Assembly (NCBI RefSeq): GCF_038397715.1
Contig: NZ_CP151633.1
Coordinates: forward strand, 2,356,001-2,420,000
Direction: 5' to 3'
Source of the DNA: Microbacterium sp. LWO14-1.2
Lineage (GTDB): Bacteria; Actinomycetota; Actinomycetes; Actinomycetales; Microbacteriaceae
Length of the DNA: 64,000 bases
A program made the position numbers and the translations under genes. Numbering within the stretch: the first letter of the stretch is position 1; each line of letters starts with the position of its first letter. A model generated the notes under the pieces. The model did no database searches. It had not been told where the DNA came from and worked only from the letters and a program-made list of their open reading frames with translations. Positions 17,313 to 25,086 of the stretch are shown one piece after another.

Positions 17313-18314
17313 ATGAAATTCGGCAAGAAGACCGCATTCGCGGCACTCGTGGCCGCATCCGCCCTCGTGTTCGCCGGCTGTGCCGGCGGTGGCGGTGACG
17401 TCATCGAAGAAGGCGGCAGCGGCGGAGGCAGCGGCGACGGCGAGATGTACATCGCCATGGTCTCGAAGGGCTTCCAGCACCAGTTCTGGCAGGCCGTCAA
17501 GAAGGGCGCGGAGCAGAAGGCCGAAGAACTCGGCGTCCGCATCACCTTCGAGGGCCCCGCAGCCGAGACCGAGATCGCGCAGCAGCTCGAGATGCTGACC
17601 GCCGCGATCGACAAGAACCCGGATGCCATCGCCTACGCCGCCCTCGACCCCGAGGCGTGCGTCGCCCCGCTCGAGCAGGCCAAGTCGAAGGACATCCCCG
17701 TCGTCTACTTCGACGCCCCCTGCGACGGCGACGTGGGCCTGAGCCTCTCGGCCACCGACAGCAAGGTCGCCGGCGCGCTGGCCGCCGAGCACATGGCCGA
17801 CCTGATCGGCGGATCGGGCGAGGTGGCCATCGTCGGCCACTCGCAGATCAACTCGACCGGTGTCGAGCGTCGTGACGGCTTCGTCGAGAAGATCGAGTCG
17901 GACTACCCCGACATCGAGATCGTCGACATCCAGTACGGCGACGGCGACCACCTGAAGTCGGCCGACATCGCGAAGACCCTCATCGCGGCGCACCCCGACC
18001 TCAAGGGCATCTACGGCACCAACGAGGGCTCCGCGATCGGCGTCGTGAACGCCGTGAACGAGCTCGGCCTCGAGAAGGGCAAGATCACGATCGTCGGCTT
18101 CGACTCCGGCGCCGCGCAGATCAACGCCATCAAGGACGGCACGATGGCCGGCGCGATCACGCAGGACCCGATCGGCATCGGCGAGCAGGTCGTGCAGGCG
18201 GCCTACGACGCCGCCAACGGCAAGTCGGTCGAGAAGTTCTACGACACGGGTTCGTACTGGTACGACAAGACGAACCTCGACGACGAGAAGATCGCCTCCG
18301 TCCTGTACGAGTGA
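17313..18314 (+). CDS. RbsB-type sugar-binding lipoprotein
   Basis: 333-residue extracellular binding protein. Signal peptide with lipobox VFAGC (Cys23), a Gly/Ser-rich linker to about residue 45, and then the Peripla_BP_4 fold (YIAMVSKGFQHQFWQAV entry). Third gene of the importer operon after a 61-bp gap with GGAG before the ATG; a strong terminator follows. Ligand specificity is unknown. The shared operator with the kinase/cupin-isomerase operon suggests a free sugar that is phosphorylated after uptake by the FGGY kinase at 21752-23254. Confidence 0.92.
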   Translation: MKFGKKTAFAALVAASALVFAGCAGGGGDVIEEGGSGGGSGDGEMYIAMVSKGFQHQFWQAVKKGAEQKAEELGVRITFEGPAAETEIAQQLEMLTAAIDKNPDAIAYAALDPEACVAPLEQAKSKDIPVVYFDAPCDGDVGLSLSATDSKVAGALAAEHMADLIGGSGEVAIVGHSQINSTGVERRDGFVEKIESDYPDIEIVDIQYGDGDHLKSADIAKTLIAAHPDLKGIYGTNEGSAIGVVNAVNELGLEKGKITIVGFDSGAAQINAIKDGTMAGAITQDPIGIGEQVVQAAYDAANGKSVEKFYDTGSYWYDKTNLDDEKIASVLYE

Positions 18315-18325
18315 TCCTCTGACAC

Positions 18326-18359
18326 AAAGGGCCCCTCACCCGCGGGTGAGGGGCCCTTT
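18326..18359. terminator. Rho-independent-type hairpin after the importer operon
   Basis: Perfect 16-bp stem AAAGGGCCCCTCACCC / GGGTGAGGGGCCCTTT with a 2-nt centre, starting 12 bp past the binding-protein stop. Its symmetric ends let it serve both converging operons. Confidence 0.88.
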
Positions 18360-18405
18360 CGTGTGTCCGTGCCGCTGCGCCTCGCGCGAGCCACCCCCTT
18401 TTGCG

Positions 18406-18446
18406 CGAGCCACCCCTCTGCGTCGTGCATGCAGAGGGGTGGCTCG
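18406..18446. repeat. GAGCCACC hairpin repeat, copy 1
   Basis: Perfect 16-bp inverted repeat CGAGCCACCCCTCTGC / GCAGAGGGGTGGCTCG around a 9-nt loop, flanked by further partial copies (GCGAGCCACCCCC at 18386 and AGAGGGGTGG after 18450). The phrase GCGCGAGCCACCCCTCTGC recurs at 52672-52690. It lies between the importer terminator and the ABM gene end and may add termination. Confidence 0.75.
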
Positions 18447-18483
18447 GGGGGAGAGGGGTGGTTCGCGGAGGAGAGGGATGCCG

Positions 18484-18780
18484 TCAGATGCGGCGCAGGA
18501 ACGTGAGCTGCGACGACGGCTCGACGATGAGGTCTTGCAGCGCCGCGTTGAACGGGATGCCGGCGGGGGAGGAGAGGTGCGCCTGGAACGCGGCCTCGTC
18601 GCGGTACACCTCGTACACGAAGAAGCGGTCGGGGTCGTCGACGAGGCGGGTCGCGTCGAACACGACGTTGCCCTCCTCGGCCCGCACGTGCTCCGCGAAG
18701 TCGGCGAGGAGTGCGGCGACGCGATCGCCTTCGCCGGGACGCGCGGTGAAAGTCGCGTGCAGGATGGTCGGCTCGGTCAT
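18484..18780 (-). CDS. ABM-fold protein (putative quinol monooxygenase/LsrG-like)
   Basis: 98-residue ferredoxin-like-fold protein of the antibiotic-biosynthesis-monooxygenase superfamily. The core His/Phe pattern is seen in ILHATFTARPGEGDRVAALL and FFVYEVYRDEAAFQAHLSSP. Last gene of the leftward catabolic operon, 100 bp behind the phosphotriesterase-like gene with a 37-bp repeat in the gap. ABM-fold proteins in sugar operons include LsrG (isomerising a phosphorylated autoinducer) and YgiN-like quinol oxidases. Given the FGGY kinase upstream, an isomerase or oxidase role on a pathway intermediate is possible but not shown. Confidence 0.82.
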   Translation of the reverse strand: MTEPTILHATFTARPGEGDRVAALLADFAEHVRAEEGNVVFDATRLVDDPDRFFVYEVYRDEAAFQAHLSSPAGIPFNAALQDLIVEPSSQLTFLRRI

Positions 18781-18826
18781 GCGGGGCTCCTTCAGGGGGT
18801 CAGGCAGCGCGGGGTCGTGCGGGGTG

Positions 18827-18863
18827 TGGCGCGTTTCGTCTCGCTTCGCTCGCTCAACGACCC
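18827..18863 (-). repeat. GGTCGTTGAGCGAGCG dispersed repeat, intergenic copy
   Basis: 37-bp element, reading on the minus strand GGGTCGTTGAGCGAGCG...GACGAAACGCGCCA. It matches the two in-gene copies at 48801-48837 and 48861-48897 with one clear internal mismatch. A second partial copy (CGCTCGCTCAACGACCCGCGGG) follows at about 18875-18896 and supplies the stop codon of the upstream gene. Confidence 0.8.
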
Positions 18864-18880
18864 GCGGGAGGGGCGCTCGC

Positions 18881-19843
18881 TCAACGACCCGCGGGGGACG
18901 GGAGGGCGAGGAGTCGGGCGGGGTTCGCGCGCAGCATCCGCTCGACGGCGTCGTCGCCGACGGCCGCGCGCACCCTCGGCAGATACCGCTCCCCGAGGTA
19001 GGCGAGGCCGGGCATGCCGCCGTACGCGATGTACCGGGTGCGGCGGGCGACGTCGCCGCCCAGCACGACGCGATCGACCGCGCCCGCCGCGACGACAGCC
19101 TCGGTCAGGGCGAGCAGCTCGGCATCCGATCGTGTGCGCGGCCGCGCGAACCCGTCGTACCCGAGGTAGGCGCCGCGCTCCGCGAGGGAGGCGTGCAGGC
19201 CGGGATCGGGGTCTCGGTCGGCGTGCGCCAGCACGATGCGGTCGGCCGAGACCCCCTCGGCGGCGAGCAGGTCGATGACCTCGTGCGCGGCGGTGCAGAA
19301 CTCCAGGTGCACCATGATCGCGGCGCCCGTGGCGCGATGCGCTGCGGCGAGGGCGAGCAGCGTCGTGTGCTCGAACCCGCTGATGCGCCAGTAGTCGATG
19401 CCGCCCTTGAGCAGTCCGGCGCGCACGGGGGAGCCGTCGGGGCCGCTCGCGCGCTCCCCATCGGGGTCGCCGTCGGCCAGCGGCATCCCGTCGCCGATCT
19501 CGCGGATGAACCGCGCGGCGAGCGTCTCGGCATCCGTCGATCGCGTCGGGTGGTCGGCGGCGTAGTGGGCCTCGCGGTGGCGTCCGGTCGTGGCGACGAT
19601 GCGCAGTCCGGTCAAGGCGCTGATCCGTGCGAGCGCGCCGGGGTCGCGACCGAGGTCGAACGGCGTGGCGTCGACCATCGCCGCGAAGCCGCTGTCGCGC
19701 AGCATCGCCGCCTCGGCGCCCGAGCGCTCCTCGTCGTCGAGCTCGTCGCCCGGCAGCAGCGGCGAGACCTGGAACAGGTGCTCGTGATAGTTCGTCGGCC
19801 CGAGCTCGGTCGGATCGACGTCGCCGAGGACGGTGCGGATCAT
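18881..19843 (-). CDS. Phosphotriesterase-like metal hydrolase (possible sugar-lactonase)
   Basis: 320-residue amidohydrolase-superfamily TIM barrel. The first two metal ligands are His20 and His22 (NYHEHLF). A bridging Lys lies in LLKGGIDY, further His residues in MVHLEF and LAHADRD, and the active-site Asp in VLGGDVARR, the full phosphotriesterase-family order. ATG 19843 overlaps the preceding gene by 4 nt (ATGA). The C-terminal residues and stop (PAGR*) are encoded by the dispersed repeat, so the end of the protein may have been rewritten. Some family members hydrolyse phosphorylated furanose lactones, which would fit a kinase/dehydrogenase sugar operon; this is inference. Confidence 0.85.
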   Translation of the reverse strand: MIRTVLGDVDPTELGPTNYHEHLFQVSPLLPGDELDDEERSGAEAAMLRDSGFAAMVDATPFDLGRDPGALARISALTGLRIVATTGRHREAHYAADHPTRSTDAETLAARFIREIGDGMPLADGDPDGERASGPDGSPVRAGLLKGGIDYWRISGFEHTTLLALAAAHRATGAAIMVHLEFCTAAHEVIDLLAAEGVSADRIVLAHADRDPDPGLHASLAERGAYLGYDGFARPRTRSDAELLALTEAVVAAGAVDRVVLGGDVARRTRYIAYGGMPGLAYLGERYLPRVRAAVGDDAVERMLRANPARLLALPSPAGR

Positions 19844-20784
19844 CGCCGTGCCGACTCCGCCGCCTCGGCGAGACGCTCGACGATCTCGGGGGTGAGGTCG
19901 AGCTCGAAGACGTCGGCGACCACCTGCGACCATCCGTGGATGAAGTAGCGCCACCCGTCGATCACGTGCAGTCCGCGCGCGGCCTCCTGAGCCCGGGCCT
20001 GATGCAGGAACTCCAGCGACCCGCGGTAGTTGAACTCCCAGACCCAGGCGTCCTCGGGGAAGACGACGTCGTCGGGCAGGGGTGAACCGGGGCGGTCCTT
20101 GCCGAGACCCGTCGCGTTCACGATGAGCGATCCGGCCGGGGCGGCGGCGACGAGGGCAGCCGCCTGCTCGACCGTGTCGGTGCGCACGTACTCGATGAAC
20201 CCGTCGCGCGTGCCGTGCTGTCGGTGCACATCGCGCAGATGCGTGAGCTTGTCGTCGTCGCGCGCGGTCACGGTGACCTTCGCCGGAGCGTCGGCCCGCT
20301 CGGCGAGCGCCCAGCTGAGCGCGGTGCCCGATCCGCCGGCGCCGAGGATGACGACCTCGGCCCCCGTGCGAGCGAAGTGGTCGGCGGGCAGGAAGTCGTT
20401 CAGCGCCAGGTCGACCGTGATCGGGTCCTTCGCGCGGCCGATCAGACGGTCGCCGCGCTTCGAGATGCTCGAGATCTCGGCGCACGACACCGCGAACGGG
20501 TCGAGCTCGTCGAACAGGTCGGATGCCGCGGCGAACACGTTCATCTTGTGGGTCGTCACGAGGGCCCCGCGGTGGTGGGCGTCGTCGCGGATCTGCTCGA
20601 CCATGGCCCGGTACTGGGCGGGCCCGGCGTCCATCGGGAGGTCGTGTCCGACGAGTTCGGTGGTGGGCAGCCCCAGCACCTCAGCCCATCGGGGGAACAC
20701 CTGCATGATCGACGACGAGCCGGTGCTCACGCCGACGAAGCCCATGTAGCCGCCGGTCGTGGTGGCGTTCTCGGTGATGGTCAT
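19840..20784 (-). CDS. Shikimate-dehydrogenase-fold oxidoreductase, not canonical AroE
   Basis: 314-residue two-domain protein with an AroE-like N-terminal half. The catalytic-Lys segment appears as GALVTTHKMNVF in place of the AroE NVTxPxK form, at about residue 78. The Rossmann motif VVILGAGGSGTALSWAL follows at about residue 145. The GKDRPGSPLPDD loop and terminal helices are long compared with a 270-residue AroE. It is the fourth gene of a sugar catabolic operon between a 2-hydroxyacid dehydrogenase and a phosphotriesterase-like hydrolase, so a role on a sugar-derived substrate is more likely than shikimate synthesis. ATG 20784 follows GAAGGG. Confidence 0.83.
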   Translation of the reverse strand: MTITENATTTGGYMGFVGVSTGSSSIMQVFPRWAEVLGLPTTELVGHDLPMDAGPAQYRAMVEQIRDDAHHRGALVTTHKMNVFAAASDLFDELDPFAVSCAEISSISKRGDRLIGRAKDPITVDLALNDFLPADHFARTGAEVVILGAGGSGTALSWALAERADAPAKVTVTARDDDKLTHLRDVHRQHGTRDGFIEYVRTDTVEQAAALVAAAPAGSLIVNATGLGKDRPGSPLPDDVVFPEDAWVWEFNYRGSLEFLHQARAQEAARGLHVIDGWRYFIHGWSQVVADVFELDLTPEIVERLAEAAESARR

Positions 20785-20795
20785 GGTCGGGCCCT

Positions 20796-21752
20796 TCAGG
20801 GTCGGGAGGAGACGAGGTGGGCGGGCGTCGAGCCCGCGAGGACGGCGAGGACGTCGTCGAGAGACATCGAGCCCATGTTGTCGACGGCCTGCGTGGTCTG
20901 CGCGCCGAGGTGCGGGGTGACGGTGACGCGCTCGGCCAGGTCGGCGGCCAGGAGGGGGCTGTCGCTCGCGGCCGTGTCGCCGGACAGGGTGTCGGCCGCA
21001 TACGCGCCGAGGCGCCCGTCGCGGAGCGCCGCGGCCACGGCATCCTCGTCGATGAGATCCGGACGGGCGGTGTTCACCAGCACGGTGCCCGGACGGATGC
21101 CGTCGAGCCGCGCCGCATCCACGAGCGTCTGCCCGCCGGGGGCGTGCAGGGTGATCACATCGGCCGTGCGGAACAGGTCGTCGAGCCCGATCGGCACGGT
21201 GCCGAGGGCGACGATACGCTCGGGCGCGAGGAACGGGTCGGCGGCGAGCACCGCGCAGCCGAAGCCGGTCAGGCGGCGGGCGACGCCCTGGCCGATGCGA
21301 CCGAAGCCGACGATCCCGACCGTCGCGGCGCCCAGCTCGCGTCCGCGGCGGACGCTCCAGTCGCCCCGGCGCACCCGTCGGTCGCCGTCGGAGATGCACC
21401 GCAGCGCGGCGAGCATGAGCCCCACGGCGTGGTCGGCGACGGCATCCGCGTTCGCACCGGGGGTGTTCGTCACCGGGATGCCGCGTCGCTCGGCCGCCGC
21501 GACGTCGACCGCCTCGGTGCCCACGCCGTACCGCGCGATGACCTTGAGGTTCGGTGCCGCGTCGAGGTGCGCGTCGGTGACCGGGCCGGTGCCGGCGATC
21601 CAGCCGTCGGCTGCGGCGAGCAGCGGGCCGAGCTCGGTGAGTCCGTGGTGGGCGGGTCCGCGCACGATCTGGTGCCCGGCATCCCTGGCGCGCGCGACGA
21701 GGTCGAGGTCGCCGTCCGAGAACGACCTGCTGGTGGCGAGGATCACGCCCAT
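20796..21752 (-). CDS. D-isomer-specific 2-hydroxyacid dehydrogenase
   Basis: 318-residue NAD-dependent dehydrogenase of the SerA/GyaR type. The NAD-binding motif is GIVGFGRIGQG (near residue 148). The catalytic Arg is in VNTARPDLID and the catalytic His in VTPHLGAQT, in the expected order. The start shares one base with the FGGY-kinase stop (TGATG). It should interconvert a 2-hydroxy acid and a 2-keto acid, for example an onate-type intermediate. The ARP in place of the usual ARG after the catalytic Arg is a minor deviation. Confidence 0.9.
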   Translation of the reverse strand: MGVILATSRSFSDGDLDLVARARDAGHQIVRGPAHHGLTELGPLLAAADGWIAGTGPVTDAHLDAAPNLKVIARYGVGTEAVDVAAAERRGIPVTNTPGANADAVADHAVGLMLAALRCISDGDRRVRRGDWSVRRGRELGAATVGIVGFGRIGQGVARRLTGFGCAVLAADPFLAPERIVALGTVPIGLDDLFRTADVITLHAPGGQTLVDAARLDGIRPGTVLVNTARPDLIDEDAVAAALRDGRLGAYAADTLSGDTAASDSPLLAADLAERVTVTPHLGAQTTQAVDNMGSMSLDDVLAVLAGSTPAHLVSSRP

Positions 21753-23254
21753 CAGACGCTCCCGGCCGACGGGGCGACGGCGAACCACGGCGCCAGCGCG
21801 TCGTACGCGGCGGTGAACCGGGCGTGGCGCTGGGCGTAGACGGCGTGGCGCCCGGCATCCGGAGCGAACTCCGCCGTGACCTCGCTCAGCGCGCGGGCGG
21901 CCGAGAAGTCGGCGAGGCCGAGTCCGACGGCGCCGGTCACGGCGGCGCCCAGGCTGTTGGCCTCTTCGACGATCGTGCGGCGGCGGACCGGGACGCCCCA
22001 GACGTCGGCGAGGATGCCGAGCCACACGTCGCTCTGCGCGCCGCCTCCGACCGCGTCGATGCGGTCGACCGCTGCGCCCGACTCCCGGAACGCGTGGATG
22101 CAGGTGAGGAGGTTGAATGCGACGCCCTCGAGCACGGCGCGGGTGAGGTGCGCCCTCGTGTGGTGGCGGCCGATGCCGACGAACGCGCCGCGGGCCGACG
22201 GGTCCCAGAGCGGCGACCGCTCGCCGAGCAGGTAGGGGAGGAAGTAGAGGTCCTCGGTGTCGAGGTCGCCGCCGGCGTCGGCGGTGAGCCGGGCGGTCTC
22301 GGGGCGAGCGGGGTCGGGCGAGAGGGCCTCGGCGATCCACTGCACGGATGCCCCGCCGGCCTGCATGGTCGCGGTCGGCACGAACGATCGGGGCACGACG
22401 TTGTCGAAGGTCATGGTGCGCATGAGCGGATCGTGCAGCGGGGCGGGGCTCGCGAACGAGATCCACGACGAGGTCCCGAGGCAGACGTACGCGCCGTCCT
22501 CGGGGGCGACGACTCCCGAGCCGACTGCCGCGAGCGGACCGTCGCCGCCGCCCATCACGACGCGGACGGTGCGGGGGAGTCCGAGGGCGCCGGCCGCCTC
22601 GGCGGTGAGCGCACCCGCCACGCTCGTCGATCCGAGGATCTCGGGGAACAGTGCCGGGTCGAGGCCGGCCGCGGCGAGCACGTCGGCCGACCACGTGCCG
22701 GAGAGCTGGTCGTAGGCGTTGGTGCCGGAGGCGTCGGAGCGCTCGGTGGCCAGGCGGCCGGTGAGCCGGTAGACGATGTAGTCCTTCGCGACGCAGAAGT
22801 GACGCACCCGCGCCCAGATGTCGGGCTCGTGGTCGCGCACCCACATGATCTTCTCGAGCGAGTAGGTCGGGTTGAGGCGGTGGCCGAGCACGCGGTAGGC
22901 GGCTTCGGCGCCGAGGCGCTCTTCGAGCGCGCGGGTCTGCGCGCCCGAACGGGTGTCTGCCCAGATGATCGCCGGACGCACGGGGTCGCCGTGCGCATCG
23001 AGCAGCACCGTGCCCATCATCTGGCCGCTCACGACGAGACCGACGACCGCGTCGGGGGAGACGTCGGCCTTCGCGATCAGCTGTCGTGTGGCGTCGATGA
23101 CCGCGCCCCACCAGTCCGCCGGGTCCTGCTCGGCGATGCCGCCCACCGCGAAGTGCGCGGGGTACGGGACGGTGACCGCCGTCACGAGGCGTCCGTCGTC
23201 GTGGTGCAGCGAGGCCTTGTCGCCCGTGGTGCCCAGGTCGTGAGCGATGATCAT
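21752..23254 (-). CDS. FGGY-family carbohydrate kinase
   Basis: 500-residue ATP-dependent sugar kinase. The N-terminal phosphate loop is IIAHDLGTTGDKAS (residues 2-15), the catalytic Asp lies in IIWADTRSG about residue 115, and the C-terminal nucleotide motif is GGGAQSDVWLGILADV. Xylulokinase-like in length and layout; the exact sugar (ketopentose, ketohexose or polyol) cannot be read. It follows the cupin gene after 9 bp and overlaps the dehydrogenase gene by one base. With the importer at 14.7-18.3 kb it probably traps the incoming sugar. Confidence 0.92.
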   Translation of the reverse strand: MIIAHDLGTTGDKASLHHDDGRLVTAVTVPYPAHFAVGGIAEQDPADWWGAVIDATRQLIAKADVSPDAVVGLVVSGQMMGTVLLDAHGDPVRPAIIWADTRSGAQTRALEERLGAEAAYRVLGHRLNPTYSLEKIMWVRDHEPDIWARVRHFCVAKDYIVYRLTGRLATERSDASGTNAYDQLSGTWSADVLAAAGLDPALFPEILGSTSVAGALTAEAAGALGLPRTVRVVMGGGDGPLAAVGSGVVAPEDGAYVCLGTSSWISFASPAPLHDPLMRTMTFDNVVPRSFVPTATMQAGGASVQWIAEALSPDPARPETARLTADAGGDLDTEDLYFLPYLLGERSPLWDPSARGAFVGIGRHHTRAHLTRAVLEGVAFNLLTCIHAFRESGAAVDRIDAVGGGAQSDVWLGILADVWGVPVRRRTIVEEANSLGAAVTGAVGLGLADFSAARALSEVTAEFAPDAGRHAVYAQRHARFTAAYDALAPWFAVAPSAGSV

Positions 23255-23263
23255 GCCCGGAGC

Positions 23264-23878
23264 CTATTCGGCGGTCTCGGGGGCGGCGGCCGGCGCGGCG
23301 GCCGGCGCGGTGTACGGCCTGAGGTCGACGCCGTCGGTCGCGCGGTAGGCGCGGGAGCCCATGCCGTGCTCGAGCACCCATCCGTAGTCGTGGCCGGCGC
23401 CGCCAGGGTAGACCGCGAGGAATGCGTAGGGCTCGTCGCCCGTGTTCACCGAGCGGTGCGCCCAGCCGGGCGGGATGTAGCCGATCGTGCCGGGGAGCAT
23501 GTCGAGCCATTCGGTGCGCTCGCCGTCGAACATGAGGAGTCCGCCGCGTCCCTTCAGGGCGAGGTAGATCTCGCCCTGGTGGTCGGGGTGCTGGTGCCCC
23601 TTCGTCATCCAGAGCTCGCCGGAGGTGTCACCGGGCATGATCGTCGTGATCGACTGCGGGAGCTCGCGGTCGATCTCGGGCACGGGCGAGCTGACGACGG
23701 TGTAGACGACGGGGTTGTCGCCCGCCGAGGACGACGCCCAGGCGTCCGCGTCGAGGAACAGCCCCTCGAGGTCGGACATGCGACGCGTGAGCGTCGGTCC
23801 CTCCGGCGAGAGCGTGAGCTTCTCGGCGTCGAAGGCGATCGCCATCGGCGAGATCGGAGGGGTGTGGAACTCGGGCAT
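23264..23878 (-). CDS. Cupin-type phosphosugar isomerase (PGI-like)
   Basis: 204-residue cupin of the archaeal-type glucose-6-phosphate isomerase family. The metal-binding motif is GHQHPDHQGEIYLAL, with the distal His in PPGWAHRSVNTG, matching the two-His/Glu plus His ligand set known for cupin PGIs. The Ala/Pro-rich C-tail (APAAAPAAAP) looks disordered. ATG 23878 follows GAGGAG; a longer in-frame ATG would run into the operators. First gene of the six-gene leftward catabolic operon. It may isomerise the phosphorylated product of the FGGY kinase, or a related phosphosugar, rather than serve central glycolysis. Confidence 0.87.
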   Translation of the reverse strand: MPEFHTPPISPMAIAFDAEKLTLSPEGPTLTRRMSDLEGLFLDADAWASSSAGDNPVVYTVVSSPVPEIDRELPQSITTIMPGDTSGELWMTKGHQHPDHQGEIYLALKGRGGLLMFDGERTEWLDMLPGTIGYIPPGWAHRSVNTGDEPYAFLAVYPGGAGHDYGWVLEHGMGSRAYRATDGVDLRPYTAPAAAPAAAPETAE

Positions 23879-23915
23879 CGGTGCTCCTCGTTGCGGATGC
23901 TGCAGTGCATCGCAG

Positions 23916-23953
23916 CCTGTAATGACAGGTCGAGTGTACCTGTAATGACAAGT
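23916..23953. promoter_or_regulatory. Two CCTGTAATGACAGG-type operators of the catabolic operon
   Basis: CCTGTAATGACAGG (23916-23929, arms CCTGT/ACAGG) and ACCTGTAATGACAAGT (23938-23953) repeat with a 23-bp step, just upstream of the cupin gene. The complement of the second matches 14/16 with 14563-14578 before the importer, joining both operons. The binding protein is not identified; none of the three LacI proteins here is next to it. Confidence 0.78.
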
Positions 23954-24005
23954 GGTGTCCACCGCTCATCTGCGCGGGGATGAGAGCGCAGGCGTGCGGA
24001 TTCCG

Positions 24006-24980
24006 TCAGGATGCCGCGCGCAGGGCCCTCGCGAGATGGGCGCGTCCGCCGCGGACGGCGTCGGCCGTGACGGCATCCCACCCCGGGCACTCGGCGTGCC
24101 CCGCGGGAAGCACGGCGAGCTCGAGGTCTCGCGCGGCATTCGCGACGCCGAACTGGCCGGGCGGCGGCACGTACTGGTCCCACAGCGCGGCCTCGACCCG
24201 CACCGGGATGTCGGCGAACCCCAGCGTGCTCGACGCATCGAACGGACGCAGCTGCTCGCGCGCCCCCGGATGCTCGGCGACGTGCGCGCGGACGACCTCG
24301 CCGCTGCCCAGGCACGGCACGGCCAGGCGTTCGTCGTACTGCCCGAAGCTCGGCACGATGAGCGTCGCACCCACGTAGCGGTCGTCCCACGGGACGCCGA
24401 GCGCGCCGATGCCGCCGCCGAAGCTCTCCCCGACGTAGTACAGCGGCAGGTCGCCGACGAGGGCGAGAAGCGTGTCGGCCGCGAGCCACAGGTCGCGCGC
24501 GCACAGGCCGAGGACGTATCGGTCGGGGTCGTCGAGGCCCGCGAGCACGTGCTGCTCCACGGGTTCGGGAGCGCCGACGCCGGCGTTGAGGGTCGGCAGG
24601 CCTCGCGCCACGGGGAAGATCGCGGCTGCGTCGTCCGGCACCCGGGCGAGGTCGATCGCGTCCCGGCCGCCGTAGCCGTGCGAGTGCACGATACCCACGC
24701 GCGCCGGTCCGGACGCGGGCCCCACGGCCCAGGATCGCAGGCGGATGCCGTCGACTCCGCCGTGCTCGACGATCGAGACGCTGCGCCCGTCGACGGTCGC
24801 GGTGGAGAGGGGGCGCGGCGCGGCATCCACCGTCCTCGCCTCCGCTCGCCAGCGGCCCCACATCTCGGCGAGGCCGGTCGGCGGCGCGACGGGGGCAACC
24901 TGCCGCAGTGCGTGCTCGTCGAAGCCGTAGGTGCCGTCGAATGCGGCATCCGGGAACCAGGAGTCGTAGGGCGCAGGCAT
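24006..24980 (-). CDS. AXE1-type acetyl esterase (alpha/beta hydrolase)
   Basis: 324-residue alpha/beta hydrolase resembling acetylxylan esterase/cephalosporin-C deacetylase. The nucleophile elbow is GESFGGG with Ser near residue 190, the oxyanion region HSHGYGGRD is near residue 105, and the likely catalytic His lies in LPAGHAECPG close to the end. No signal peptide, so it is intracellular like most AXE1 enzymes, which deacetylate imported oligosaccharides. Leftward gene between the sugar catabolic operon and the CGNR regulator. A carbohydrate-deacetylating role would fit, but no direct operon link is visible (the operators at 23916 separate it). Confidence 0.85.
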   Translation of the reverse strand: MPAPYDSWFPDAAFDGTYGFDEHALRQVAPVAPPTGLAEMWGRWRAEARTVDAAPRPLSTATVDGRSVSIVEHGGVDGIRLRSWAVGPASGPARVGIVHSHGYGGRDAIDLARVPDDAAAIFPVARGLPTLNAGVGAPEPVEQHVLAGLDDPDRYVLGLCARDLWLAADTLLALVGDLPLYYVGESFGGGIGALGVPWDDRYVGATLIVPSFGQYDERLAVPCLGSGEVVRAHVAEHPGAREQLRPFDASSTLGFADIPVRVEAALWDQYVPPPGQFGVANAARDLELAVLPAGHAECPGWDAVTADAVRGGRAHLARALRAAS

Positions 24981-25043
24981 GATGCATCGACGCTATCGCG
25001 CGGCCGTCAGTATGCGCCTGGGTCGCCCAGATCAGGAGAAGTG

Positions 25044-25086
25044 CCCGAGATCAGGACGATGCGTCCGGGGTCCTCCTGATCTCGGG
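25044..25086. terminator. Hairpin over the 3' end of the CGNR gene
   Basis: Perfect 13-bp dyad CCCGAGATCAGGA / TCCTGATCTCGGG with a 17-nt spacer. The left arm contains the CGNR stop codon (25051-25053), so coding and hairpin overlap. A further partial copy (CCAGATCAGGA) lies at 25027. No T-tract follows, so termination is only probable. Confidence 0.5.
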
